A stretch of DNA of 64,000 nt from Clitoria ternatea (Eukaryota; Streptophyta; Magnoliopsida; Fabales; Fabaceae): positions 10,649,001 through 10,713,000 of the forward strand of contig CM075671.1 of NCBI GenBank assembly GCA_037962975.1, given 5' to 3'. The notes beneath the pieces are model-generated. The model did no database searches and was not told the origin of the DNA. It saw nothing but the letters and a program-made list of their open reading frames with translations. Of the stretch, positions 11,986-23,487 are shown in pieces. The translations under genes were made by a program, and so were the position numbers. Position 1 is the stretch's first letter, and each line of letters opens with the position of its first letter.

Positions 11986-12295
11986 ATGGAACCTCACAAT
12001 CTGTGTACCTCATTGGAAACGTTGGCACAACATATCAACACTATCATTGACCTTATCTCATCTTACTATTGTTTTGCAGTGCTTTTGGTTGTATGTCTAT
12101 CAATCCTTTACTTAGCACGGAGAAGAAAAGCACCTATTTATTTGATAGACTATGCTTGCTACTGTCCACCCAGTTCTTGTAGGTTCCCTATAGCCACATT
12201 TGAAGAGAATCAACTCTTTGATGGCATGGATCCAGAGGCTATTGCTTTCCAATGCAAGATCATTTCAAAATCTGGATTCAGTGAGGAAACATCTA
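11986..12295 (+). pseudogene. Captured 3-ketoacyl-CoA synthase N-terminal fragment
   Basis: The fragment starts at ATG 11986. Residues about 26-42 form a hydrophobic membrane anchor (FAVLLVVCLSILYLA), followed by IYLIDYACYCPPSSCRF and AIAFQCKIISKSGFSEET. This is the start of FAE1/CUT1-type 3-ketoacyl-CoA synthases, which elongate very-long-chain fatty acids in the ER. The catalytic Cys-His-Asn part is absent. The sequence stops where the 1.16-kb insertion at 12296 begins, and the KCS sequence does not clearly resume after it. The PPR fragment lies upstream on the same strand and the DUF1218 fragment downstream on the opposite strand. Confidence 0.82.
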
Positions 12296-13454
12296 TGTTG
12301 CCCGGATACTTAGTACGATACGGATACGACACGACACGGATACGGGGATACGGGGCATTTTAAAAAAAATCAAGATACGATACGGCCTAGATACGTTTAT
12401 AGAATTTTTACAAAAAATACATCTGAGATCAATTCTAAGCACTTAGGTTAGAGTTAGACCCAGCACTAGAGCCCCCTTCCCCTCCACCAGTTTCAACCAT
12501 TTCACTAAACATCAAGCAAACAGCAAACATTTTAAAACAACAATGGGAGGATGGCATTGGCAGCAGCAAACACAACAAAATAAAGACAAAAAATAGCAGC
12601 ACACATAAAAACAGCAACACATTGGCATTATGAATTAACAATCAGCAACACACACAATAAAATAAAGACAAAAACATTAAAGTGCAGCACACACAAGAAA
12701 TCAATTCAAATCAAAACTGTAAAAATAAAAATTGTTGAATTAAAAAAAATCATTGAACAAACTTCTGAGCAATGAAGTGTAGAAGCTCTGATAGCAGAAC
12801 CTTGAAACAGAGATGCAGCTTGAAGACGATGGGATGCTGAAGAAGAAGAACGTTGAGGAAGAAGGCGGGATGCTGAGGAAGAAGAAGCACGACGTCGACA
12901 ACGAGCACACGGAAGAAAAACATTGAGCTCTACTTTAGAAGCTCATGAAACAGAGCACGACAAGAGGAAGAAGACAGAGCGGAAGAAGCTAGAAGAAGAT
13001 GAAGGGCAAACGTGATGAAGAGGAAGATGATGGACTTGGTCAAACGATGGAGGAGGAAGGCTCTGGAAGCTTGAACCATCCATCAACGAAGCTGGTGGTC
13101 GAACGAAGAATGGGCAGCGCGTCGTGATGGAGGAGAATAGAGCAGCCCTAAATGAAATGCATATTGAATTTGGGTGGAAAGCAAAAAGTCATTCACGTTT
13201 TGTGCCATTCAGCAATTAAAGTATTTAATTTTTTAATTGTGTATCGTATCCTCTGTGCGTAAGCCGTATCCCACTTGAGCTTCGCGTATCGGAGCCGTAT
13301 CCCATATGTATCTGTTTTTGGGTTTCAATTAAATTATTTTTTTTAATTCCGATACTTTTTGGATACGTATCGGGACGTATCGGTTGCGTATCGGTATCCG
13401 ATACGTGTCTGATACGGGTACTTCTCCATTTTTGGAGTATCTGGGCTTCACAGG
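12296..13454. mobile_element. Non-autonomous Mutator-like (MULE/MITE) insertion
   Basis: The ends are imperfect inverted repeats: TGTTGCCCGGATACT at the left and, reverse complemented, TGTGAAGCCCAGATACT at the right. Both are followed inwards by GATACGGATACG/CGTATCC-rich sequence. The flanks GAAACATCTA (12286-12295) and GAAACATCCA (13455-13464) fit a 9-10-bp target duplication with one change, as for Mutator-like elements. The interior (A-rich, then GAAGAAG-rich at 12780-13080) has no transposase. The exact right border is uncertain by 2-3 bases. Confidence 0.7.
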
Positions 13455-13559
13455 GAAACATCCATTTCTCCATCTCTTTTTCGGATGCCCAAAATAAAAG
13501 CTCTTTCTTTTGCTCTTGAGGAGGCTGAAACAACAATGTAGTGTGTTCTGTCCACAAGG

Positions 13560-13722
13560 TAGTTACAATCATAATGATCACTTGACTGGCAACTAGGATG
13601 AAGAAAGACCCCACACCTAGGCCGGTTGCAATGTCGGAGTCATATTGACAGTACTTTCTACCATCACTGTTTTGGGCTAACGTGGCCTGTCCCAAGAACA
13701 AAAGTTTACACTTCAACCTCAT
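13560..13722 (-). pseudogene. Captured DUF1218-family membrane protein fragment
   Basis: The minus-strand translation contains KYCQYDSDIATGLGVGSFF followed by the hydrophobic ILVASQVIIMIV. This is the hallmark of plant DUF1218 four-helix membrane proteins (the group including VCC1 and MWL1), some linked to vein patterning or lignin. Only this one segment is present; sequence after IMIVTT no longer resembles the family and may be intron. It is part of the cargo of CACTA copy 1 and is oriented opposite to the KCS and PPR fragments. Confidence 0.75.
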
Positions 13723-14865
13723 TTCAACACACCAAAACTTTATTTCCAGTTACAACTATCCTGACTTTTCTCTCATCACAACTTCACACCCTAATGTATA
13801 AGGAAACAGTACAACAGATGCATGGCAAAATTTTGAACTAGTAGCTAGCTGATAGTGTACCTCAATGAAGAAGCTGATTCTAGAACATGTTTTCTGGACC
13901 TATCTTCCCAACTAAAAGGCAAAACAGTCTTTCCTGAGATCACAAACAATGCATCTTGGAAATGTTGAATGCATTGCAATTTGTAACTAAACCAATGTGT
14001 TAAAAACTGCGAATTTCAAATTTTCCCCTATTTGATGTTGTTATCAGACAACAATATAAAGTTCTGCTTTTCATTATCTAGAAGTAGGAGTACAATTCAG
14101 GACTATTCATGAGGTATCATTAAATGTTCAAGTTGGTTCAACAGCCAAAATCTCTTAAAATGGGATAATCGCTCCCACAACGACCATATAATTTGTGGTG
14201 AGTTCATGATAGGTAAAATTCTCGTGGAACTGCTTCCAGTACCTTGCCACAGAATCAAAACACATGGATGTGTGCAAAAATACACACACCTTCCAATAAT
14301 ATATTCTCAACTGAAAATTACCCACTTTAATACATCATAGCTTTGACTATGTCATGGTGAACAACAGATTTATAACAAAAATAAGATAGGGAAAACTATG
14401 AACAAATCAAGTGAAAACATAAATGGTGTAAACTCCCTTTCTCTGCTGTCTCTCTACCCTCCCCACAGAAGCGAGTGTACTAAAACAGAGAAAAAGTAGA
14501 ATGCATGGAAGAAGTTAAGGCTCATATCAGAAATCCCAGTTTGTGCAACCTTGTAAGTTCTAATACTAAAAGGCTTAAAGATTAAAGGTGTTTGTGGTTC
14601 GGTTCAGTTCTTATAAAAACAAAGTCATTTAGATCGATCATAAAATTAATGTTTCAATTCAATTTGGTTTGAATGTAAGACTGAAATTTTGGAATAGACG
14701 AAAATGCAAGTTTAAAATAAAAACTAGTACATTTTAGTACCATTGCAGAAATGGACACAAGGATAATGGAACAAAACAGCAATAGGATGTTACTTTTTCG
14801 TCCATACAGTAAATGCTACCTAGTTATAGAAGCGTTAGAGATTCCAATACAAAGCACTTACTTAC
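13723..14865. other. Unidentified cargo of CACTA copy 1
   Basis: No gene was recognised. A 60-codon minus-strand frame at 14103-14285 (containing IIWSLWERLSHFKRFWLLNQ) has protein-like composition but no family was identified. The segment is absent from copy 2, so it belongs to the variable cargo. Confidence 0.4.
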
Positions 14866-15120
14866 CTGCTGAGGGACTGACAGACGACGGAGATGAGGGA
14901 CGGTCGTTGGTGAGCCGCCGGAGATGAGGGGGAAACCGTGCTTCGTCAGAGAGAGAGGAAAGGCAGCGTGAGGAAGAAGGGCAATGTGGGTCAAGGCAAG
15001 GCAGCGTGAGGAAGAAGGAGGGAAGGGGAGGGCACAAGGGCAGAGAGAAAGGGTTAGGGCAGAGAGAATCGGAGAGGTTAGGGCAGAGAGAAAGGGTTCG
15101 CTAAAAACTGAAAGAGGGGA
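14866..15120 (-). other. Putative leader exon and promoter-proximal GA-rich region, copy 1
   Basis: On the minus strand a good splice donor, CTCAGCAG|GTAAGTAAG, lies at about 14868. The CT-rich sequence upstream of it corresponds in position and style to 59159-59540 in copy 2, which has the donor AAACAG|GTAACA. This fits a non-coding first exon spliced over the cargo to the TNP2 exon. The assignment is inferred from sequence only. Confidence 0.45.
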
Positions 15121-15850
15121 AGGTGGAAGACGAGTAAGATATAAGTCTTAGCGACGGCATTAAAACCGTCGCTACCTACGTGACTAAATTGAACACGTGG
15201 ATTACAAACATTAGGCGATGGAAGGCAAAGTTCGTCGCTACCATCCTCAATATTAGTGACGGTACACATCACCGTCGCTACCATTCCTTCTTAAAAGTGA
15301 AAGAATGGAGGGAAGACGAAAACTATAGCGACGGTGAACCTCATTCGTCACTAAACCCTAAACATTAGCGACCGCTTGAGTCCACCGTCGCTATATTCCC
15401 CTACTCAAATTATGGAGGGAATTCCAAAAATATAGCGACGCCCAAGTAATCCGTCACTAATCCACTCATATTAGCGACGGCCTCTTACACCGTCGCTAAT
15501 TTCCCCGTTTGGGAAGGCCAAAACACTAGCGACGACTAACGCCTCCGTCACAACTACAACACATAGCGACGCGTCCAAAGCGTCGCTAAGGTTGGAGGGA
15601 ATATAGTGACGGCGCATGTCGTAGCTAACATTTGGCGCCAACAAAAATCATGGAGGGAAACCAAAAAAAGGGAGGAGGTGAACCATAGCGACCGTATTAG
15701 CGACGGTATTTCTGACATGTTAGCGACGGGTGAGTTTTGGGTCGCTAATATAGTCGCTAACATTGAGGGGTCGCTAAATCGGTCGCTAAATAGCGACGGG
15801 ATTCGGTGGTCGCTAACTTTTGGTAGCTGTTTAGGCTTTTTTTAGTAGTG
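15121..15850. repeat. Right subterminal repeats of CACTA copy 1
   Basis: About 25 TAGCGACGG / CCGTCGCTA words occur in both orientations, ending with AGCTGTTTAGG and TTTTTTTAGTAGTG. The last 150 bp has the densest cluster of TAGCGAC/GTCGCTA. Confidence 0.9.
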
Positions 15851-17440
15851 TTTGAGGCATGAATAAGATGTATTTATAGGGATTGATGGTGAGAACATCC
15901 TATGTGGCATGTGTCAGTACTGATTCTATAAGTCAGGGATAAATTTGTCATGCTTACAGGTGTTCCTAACATCTTCTTCAAGATTAGAGCTAGTATGCCC
16001 TGTACTCGCTCATGGTAATCCTTTGACTCTGGTCGTGGCTACACTGGTAAAGAAATACGGATTGCCATATTGATTCTGGTCATGGATATACGACATAGAG
16101 TGTATATATACAAGGGGATGGGACTAGTATAGGTACTTTTATGAAGTCTCACTCCAGTGAGACTAATAAGGGTCTAGTTTAATGTTGGTTAGGTCCAGGG
16201 TGGCCAAATAATGATACTTCAAACCACACCCTTGGGCTTGTATTAGGCCCAAATCATTTGTCCTCTAGCCTATTGAAGTGACTTAGGAGATGCTTCAATG
16301 GGCTAAGTCATAGCCTGATGTTTGAAGTGAAGAATTTGATCGTTTCTATTAGTGGTCCGATATGATATACTTTATCTGATGTGGTACCTTTATATAAGCA
16401 TGACTTTGAACTACCAGTCGGTGTTGAAACATTATAATTATTCATGGAGAGTCATGGACATATGGCATGTTATAATTGATCACGACGTTTCATTCTATAA
16501 CGAGCCTATCAGATGAAATGATAAACGATGTGTCTGTCTATATTTTGACCCAATTGCTGTTAGCCTTGCCTATAAAAGATGAGGACTTAAGTGTTTTCTT
16601 ACTGTGTAGATCATACTGAAACGTTGTTTCTCCAATGTTAATAACCTCTGGTGTTTTTAGAAGCATTCATTGACTTGTACAAAAAAGACAACTTGTATCG
16701 TCTCCTCTAAAGGTATCTTTTATACCGTCCTTATTTAGAACTTAGCCAAATAACATAAGTTAAGCATGGGGACGGAGTATCAAGTAAGGAGTTTGTCATG
16801 GTTCTCTCTGGACCACCATTAGTGTCATCTCGATGTGAGCTGCGAGTGAGGTGGGGGGAAGTTCATATATTAATAAATTCGATAGCCAAACTGCCTTTGG
16901 AGCGACACTATACCAGCAAGAAAACTCAGGGATCTGACATCCAACAAGGATATTGACTCAAAAGGAGATGAGAGATATAGACATATCTTTTGCTTCATCC
17001 TCAGGATCCCCTACATCATCTTTTAACCTTAGGGGTTCTACTAGTGACCTTAGCACAAATGTCAAATTATATATGACTAGCGATGTGGCTTTTTATAGTT
17101 GTGTGCCATTTCTTCAACACACAATATTGAATATAGTCTTTGAGGGTCATTCTGGCACCAACTCTCCAAGGGTAGTAGCAACCGACGTTATCCAGACTGA
17201 CAACCTTGCACTGACCGACAACCTTGCACCCTAAATTGACTAGAGAAAAAGGTCAGAGATCCTTATTTATAGGGTTCATGTAAAGCCTTTCACCATTGTT
17301 TCAAAGTATGTGAGGACAAAGATGATATTGAAATCCCTAATCCGAGGCCCATTCTGGTAATGAATACAATGATTACTTTATCGTTGCTTCACCCCTGATA
17401 ATAGAGCGCATATGTTACCAATTGGGGTCATGTTATTTAT
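15851..17440. other. Intergenic, probably old retroelement DNA
   Basis: No gene is supported. A 93-codon frame at 16953-17234 (MTQKEMRDIDISFASSSGSP) matches nothing recognised. It lies just before the gypsy-type pseudogene and could be its upstream remnant. Confidence 0.35.
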
Positions 17441-18330
17441 TCATGTATGAGATGATCTTCACCAAGATCGGTATCCGCTTCCCTCTAACGGAGTTCGAGA
17501 TGGGCGTACTCTAGTTTGGACTGTTCCCTCAGCCAGCTTCATCCTAACAGCTAGGGCTTGATCAAGGCCTTAGAAGTGCCGGGGAGTACTCTCATTTTCT
17601 CCCTACCATAGCGATGTTCTTCTGCTACTGTGGAGTGATGCACTAGGGTAATAAGGGTGGTGGTCTTGGCTTCATCAACCTCCAGTGTAATGCCCACCTT
17701 ATAAATTTTGAGGCGTTCACAGAGTCAGCAAAAATAGGCAAGGTGGGCTTTAAGCTTGCCTTCATCAAAAATGAAAGTAAAGGAGAGCCAACCGTTGTTC
17801 TGGTAAAATTCTGACTTTTCTCAGAAGTTTTACACCAGATGGACACACGGATATTTCTTCTAGACGAGCAATGCCTACTCCGTCTATGAGGAAAAGCTCT
17901 CGCCGAAGTTACGAAAAGTATGGGAGGCTCTGAGCGCCTTCTCTAAGTTTAGCAAATTCTCCTACAAGGCACTCTTAAGGGAAGCCTCATGCCAGGATCT
18001 CTACTTGCGTATAACCTCTTAACTTTATTTTTATTATAAGTACTTCATGATTGATTAATGATGTTGTTTTTTGGATTGTAGAGGAACTTGCAAGGATGAA
18101 CACACTGGCCTAACTTCGCACACAGTGGGAAGCTCAAAATGTAACTGCTATTGATGTTGAGAACTACGTCCTTCCAAAACATGGGGAATGAGGTTGAGGC
18201 AAAAGAAGTAAGCATTTCAGCTGACCAAGTTAGGAAGTTGACCTTAATTTTGAGAGTGATTGGGACTAAGCCAAAGAAGAGGCGAGATGGGAAAGAGCTG
18301 GCATAACTTAAGAAAAAGAAAACCCAGACC
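17441..18330 (+). pseudogene. Decayed gypsy-type transposon gag-like gene
   Basis: Broken plus-strand translation contains MIFTKIGIRFPLTEFEMGVL, then FPQPASS, then a PTIAMFFCY stretch. This resembles the plant 'putative gypsy type transposon' domain (PF04195-like), with its FTKLGIRLPL and PSQLHPNSW signatures. Several in-frame stops interrupt it. A later piece, about 17870-18010, reads VYEEKLSPKLRKVWEALSAF and is followed by an intron-like stretch ending in TTGGATTGTAG near 18080. It is a relic with no intact frame. Confidence 0.5.
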
Positions 18331-18529
18331 CAACAGCAAACCCCAATACATGAGGTTTAGGGTTTAGAGATCCTTCGTCTCAAGTGTTTTTGAAGTTCAA
18401 ATTCAAAATTTGAAAACCGCACAACTGAAAAACGTCATATTAGACATTGAATTTTGTGACCGAATCAAGACAAAACACAACCAAATATAGTGACCAACAA
18501 TAATTAGTAACTGAAAAGAATTGGATTTA

Positions 18530-19216
18530 TGTTTAGCAACTGAAGTAACAACCGAATAGTGATGGTAACAACACTTTAGTCACTAAGACGGTAGCTAACA
18601 ACTAAATTGGTAGGGGAAAGCATTTAGCGATGGAAGGCAAGCTCATCACCAATGACATTTCAATGACTGATTTGGTGAGTGAAATTTTTATAAAGACTTA
18701 ACGGAAGAAGATATACATTGCTAGTTAGTGCTGGACTACAAAAAATTAATTAGACATTAGCAACAGAGTACTTTATCGGTAAGTTGTTTGTTAAACTTTA
18801 GCAACGAATAAGATAGTCATTATAGCTATCTTCCTCATTGTCGCAAAACTTTATTTTTGGGGGGGAAACTTTAATTTTGGGGACCAAACATAGCAATGAG
18901 TCATATTCCATGGTAAATGTTGAGATTGTGTGGATTTTGGTGGCCGAACCATTATTCTCTGTCGCTAACCTTTTTCTAGGTACCAAAAAATGAAAAGATG
19001 GGTAACCCTGAAATTTAACAACGAAGTCGGTGACTGATAATTTAAAAATGTAACATGTAGCTGTATCGATAGTTAAATTAGTAGACACAAGAATCGCACG
19101 TGACCTGGTAAAGGATGTTATAAATTTGTCATTTCGGTCGCAAATCATCAAATCAACTCCTTAAGTCTTTTCTGTATGTCGTTAAATATGCATAGAATTT
19201 GAAATCCCTTGTAGTG
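18530..19216. mobile_element. Decayed CACTA subterminal region
   Basis: Degraded TTAGCGATGG, TTAGTCACTAAG and GTCGCTAACC words are spread over about 690 bp. ACTACAAAAAATTAAT at about 18743 and CCCTTGTAGTG at about 19216 look like worn CACTA termini, but no matching target duplication was found. Called as a relic only. Confidence 0.4.
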
Positions 19217-19833
19217 TTTGTGATGTCGATCAGAACATGGCAATTACGTAGTTGTTAACGAGTTTTATCATGCAGTATGCAATCAAACAAGGAGTGAATG
19301 TACATAACCATTACTTGAACTTTGGTCTCTAATTAAAACTCTGACGTTATCCTTTTCTGTTTGAGTTTAATTACCTTTAAATCTTCATTTAGAAGAGTGT
19401 AATTAGCTGGTAACTTAGTGTTCTGTATATATTTATGGACCATTTTTTAGAAATTTGAAAAATATTTGTCTACTTTATAATTTTGAAGTATAACGATTTG
19501 GTTGATACATCTCTCTTTTTATCATTATTTTAAAGGGTAAAAGAGAAACTCAATCCTTCCTTTTTACATTAATTATAGATAAAGCAACCAGTCTGTACAT
19601 TCTCATAGTCACTTGCCAGTTGCCATCTTCTGATTAACTTGCTTACCTCAGTTTACACACTTGTCCTTGTCTTACCCTTTAATAGATCAATCTGCGTTGA
19701 TAAGGATGATTGACCCCCAATACCCTCCTAATCAGCCAAACAATTCCTGTTATGTATATCTCAAGTATAAGGAAATGAATTTAATGTTCAATGTCATTTA
19801 CTTCTATCCTTATCCTTCTCTTCTCCCATTATC

Positions 19834-19841
19834 TATAAATA
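19834..19841 (+). promoter_or_regulatory. TATA box of the glycine-rich protein gene
   Basis: TATAAATA-like sequence (CTATAAATAG) lies about 80 bp upstream of the ATG at 19918. A start of transcription near 19865 would give a short 5' leader. Confidence 0.65.
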
Positions 19842-19917
19842 GTACTACGTAGAAAAACATTCTTCATATCATATCATAGTACGTACATCACTACAACTTT
19901 TAACCATAGTAACGAAG

Positions 19918-21182
19918 ATGAATACCAAACGTCCCTTTTTCTTCTTCTGTTTTCTCTCCGTATTGCTTTTCATCTCTGTTGTGGCAACTGACGAGCCATC
20001 CAAAGATGGGTCAATCCAAGGTAATGTATATACATATATAGGATCGTTAACTAGGTTTAAAAATTAAAAATAAAAAGTTATATATAATTCTATTGAGTCA
20101 TATAAAAAATTATAGGTGTTAATCTATCCTCCTTATTTTATATATAAACATAGTTAAATGAATCAACAACACAAATAATAGTTAATTAATAGTGAAATGT
20201 ATTGAGTTTTTTAAAATTAATATTATATTATAATTTTACCTTGCTTAATTAAATGTCATTTTTAATAAATAAATAAATATCATTGATACTTATGAGTATG
20301 TTTAAATATTATCCAAAATATTTAGATTATTTAATAAGATGAAAGTAAAGAAAAGTCAATATATAAATATTAATTTTATGGGAAATATGGCTCTATCTTA
20401 TAATTAAAAAGGACCATTTTTTTTAGAACTCTGTTTTAATATGAGACTGAACGATGTATGATATTTTATTTTATTTAAGCGGGACTATGATATTTTGGTA
20501 ATTAATAATATTTTTTAGTTTTCATGATCTTTTGATAGTTTTCTAAGTCCATTAGTCAATATATTTCCCTTTAATGTGTATCTAACGTTGACGTGTGTTG
20601 TTTTTTGTCCTTCCAATCTGCATGTTTATTTTTGCAATTCCTTATCCCCTAAAAAAACCATAGTATATTTAAAAATTGTGTTTGTCTACTAATGTGCAGC
20701 AGAAGAATTAAAAACAGATCCTGAATTAGATGCTTGGGGAAGGAGTGGTGGAAGATGGGGTCACGGTGGCGGAAGCTGGGGGCACGGTGGAGGTTGGGGA
20801 CACGGTGGAGGATATGGTGGCGGCCGGGGGCATGGCGGAGGACATGGTAGCGGCAGGGGGGGACATGGCAGCGCATATAGTATATATATGTCATTGTATT
20901 CTACATATTAACAAATATATAAATTGTGTGTGTGCACGTGTGAGATTAACTTAAGAAAAAAATAAATACACATTACTCATCACGTTAATTTAATGTTTTA
21001 AACATTAATTGTGTTTTGTGTATGCATATGCAGAAGAAGAATCAAAGACAGAGCCTGGATTAGATGCTTGGGGAAGATCACATGGACATGGTGGTAAAGG
21101 CTGGGAACACCGTGGAGGACATGGTGGTAAAGGCTGGGGACATTGTGGATGCTGTGGCAGAAGGGGCTGCAAATGTTGCTGA
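19918..21182 (+). CDS. Secreted glycine-rich, Cys-tailed protein (three exons)
   Basis: Exons 19918-20020, 20700-20879 and 21034-21182 join in frame with GT/AG introns to give 143 residues. Residues 1-24 are a signal peptide (MNTKRPFFFFCFLSVLLFIS), so the product should enter the secretory pathway and probably the cell wall. Exon 2 encodes WGHGGG/YGGGRGHGGG repeats. Exon 3 encodes HGGKGWGH repeats and ends in a cysteine-rich tail, CGCCGRRGCKCC. Glycine-rich domain plus Cys-rich C terminus fits class II plant glycine-rich proteins, known as wall or stress proteins. Exons 2 and 3 both start with E-x-K-T-x-P-x-LDAWGRS, so one arose by exon duplication. Exon 1 splices in frame to either, so skipping of exon 2 would also keep the frame. 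The exact function is unknown. Confidence 0.8.
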
Positions 21183-22095
21183 ACTCAAAACAATATATGT
21201 AAAAGTCAACATGTACATGAGTACGTGTTTGATGTAACAATGTAACAAGAGTATAACTTTTAGATTAAACCTGCAGCAGGAAAGAAACATGTAAAACCTA
21301 TATATATAACTTTTAATTCTAAGAAATAAAAGGAAAAATAGAATAAGGTTGAAATGCATTACTATTCACAAAATGTGATATATTTAGAAAAATTAATTAG
21401 AAAGATTCTTTAAGATTTTTTTACATTGTCATATAACTATGGATTATCATGCAAGTAAAATTAATTACAATAGTAGTTACATTAATAGTTATATCTATGA
21501 TGAATTGTGATATACAACTATAGATTATTATGTAAGTAAAATTAATTAATTTAATTTAATTCATAGCTATATTAAAAATTATATCTATAATATTTTTAAT
21601 TAATTAGCAGGGTAAAAAATTTTACACCGATACTACATTTGAGTTAAACTCATGCAGATTACAGTATTTAATAGAACATTTTATTCTTTATTCTTTCAGA
21701 AGTGCCTAAAAAAACTAGTTAATATTTCCCTTGTCTTACTGATGGACAAAAACGAACACGCATGTTTTCATGACGATTTGCTAAATCAACCTTGCCGATA
21801 GTTAATTATCTTTATTCCATGAGATCACTTGATTACCGAAATAGAAGGAAATTGAACTGCATATCAATAAAAATTGCTGCTACAATTTATACGTTGAAGC
21901 ATATGAATCACTAGTTTTTCAGTCTCAGGTATTTCCGAAGTTTGGGGATGCTGTTTTTTTTTTCCTGAACAGATTATTTCAATTGGCAATATTTACATAA
22001 TACGTAGAGTGTTACTTAAAAATGTTAGAAGCTATTAATTGATACATAAAAATTTGAACATAAAATGCTAGTAAAATTAAATTAAATTAAATTAT
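21183..22095. other. 3' flank of the glycine-rich gene and AT-rich intergenic DNA
   Basis: AATAAA at about 21326 may serve as the polyadenylation signal. The rest is AT-rich with no gene seen. Confidence 0.5.
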
Positions 22096-22751
22096 TTATT
22101 TGGCAAAGGAAGAAGGTTGGCGACGACGGTGTGGCCTCACCAGTGAGAGAGAAGGGTGGTGGTGGCGGTTTGCACAATGAAAGGGGCTAATAGAGATAGA
22201 GGGAATGATGAGTAAGATGAAGAAAGGGGAGGGAAAGGGCAAATTAGGAAGAGAAGACTTACCTAGACATGGGGAAGGTGAGAATGGTGTTGCAAGTGTT
22301 CGAACTAAGGGGATGGTGGGATTGGAGATAAGTGGAGTCAAGGAAGGAGAAAGTGAGAGAGAGAGAGAGAGTGAGTGAGAGAATGAAAAATAAGGGAGGA
22401 AGAGAGTTATGCACAATTTAGGATTTTAAGATTTAAAGACACACACATGTCTCACCTACCATGTAGAATAAAATCTGATGACTCCTTAACCATTTTGTCG
22501 CTAAACATAAAAAAGGACATTATACTTTTCAAACATCAATGACAATAGTTAATCCATTGCAAACATTTAAATGTTGTTTAAAATGTGATGACCAAGAACT
22601 TACAATGGAACAACATTATACTTTGTCGCTAGTTCATACACCAAACTTTTTTGTCGTTAACTACCCTTCGTCACTAAATCCGTGGGAAACATTGACAAAT
22701 AACAATGTAGTCTCTAAATTGTTGTGGTTAAAGTAGTTTTTTCTTGTAGTA
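22096..22751. mobile_element. Worn right end of a CACTA-like element
   Basis: A GA-rich block (22110-22400, including a GA dinucleotide run at about 22351-22372) is followed by decayed TTGTCGCTAAAC, TTCGTCACTAAATCC and ATCAATGAC words. It closes with GTTTTTTCTTGTAGTAAT at about 22751, a worn CACTACAAGAAAA terminus. The order GA-rich leader, subterminal array, terminus is the same as at the right ends of copies 1 and 2. Minus-strand frames in the GA-rich block are low-complexity artefacts. Confidence 0.5.
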
Positions 22752-23392
22752 ATAATTGGATTAATTCTCTAAATGTTTTTGATACCTAAAAATTGTATGT
22801 CTATTTATGATGTTTTGATTTATTATTTGAATTGCCTTTGAAGAGAAGCTTTCATGTTATGCTTATGTTGGTAAAAAAACTATATATTTAAGGCTCACAA
22901 AAAAATAATAAGTTGATGGAATTAATCCATCTCTAAAACTGGAACATTCGTCGCTAATCAGGCTAGGGATAAAGTTAATTATGGACATAAGCCAATTGCC
23001 AAACCTAGCATATATAGTTGAACCAATTAGTGATGCCAAATCAAATTCTATGACAAATAACATTCATCAATATTAAACTCTTTACCCATACATTGTTTTT
23101 TTCAAAGGTGACGTAGTTGGAGACAAACTAACCTGTGGCTACATCCATTGCTAATTTAAATAACCAAATTATGTTAGCGATGGACACAACCTCATCACTA
23201 AAGTTTTTGGTTTTAACCCCATTGCTAATCCGATGGCAAACGTTTGCCTAAAGTAAATGATAAAAATTTTAGGGATGGGCAAACATTGTCGCTAAAACAC
23301 TTTTGCTTGGTAGTGATTATTGGCATTAGCAACATGCTTATGTCGTCGCTAAACAAAATATGTGTCTAGGGGTCGTTAAGCCATCGCTAATG
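22752..23392. mobile_element. Decayed CACTA subterminal sequence
   Basis: Contains TTCGTCGCTAATC, TTAGCGATGG, TTGTCGCTAAAAC and GTCGTCGCTAAAC words, and a worn terminus TTTTGCTTGGTAGTG near 23313. The 23393-24944 insertion splits this sequence, which continues at 24950-25010 and into the TNPA-like remnant at 25255-25965. Confidence 0.5.
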
Positions 23393-23487
23393 TGTAACGC
23401 CCTGGCCACTTTTCAGGAATGAACGACTCACCCCACAAACCAACACAAGACTTTTCCAATGTGCTTTTGTCCTCACTCACACATTTC

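Larger units (their letters stand above)
2818..15850 (-). mobile_element. CACTA (En/Spm) transposon, copy 1
   Basis: The left end reads CACCACTAAAAAAAC and the right end, reverse complemented, CACTACTAAAAAAAGCC. The 3 bases on each side are TTT, a 3-bp target-site duplication as expected for CACTA elements. Both ends carry dense AGCGACGG/CCGTCGCT subterminal repeats. The minus strand encodes TNP2-like and TNPA-like genes, both broken. Captured host gene fragments lie at 10.9-13.7 kb. It is a close relative of 48733-60279 except in the cargo region. As its transposase genes are disrupted, it could move only with proteins supplied from elsewhere. Confidence 0.95.

Noticed and set aside
22096..22416. 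106-codon minus-strand frame with SLSLSLSPSLTP
   Set aside because: A GA microsatellite product; no domain.
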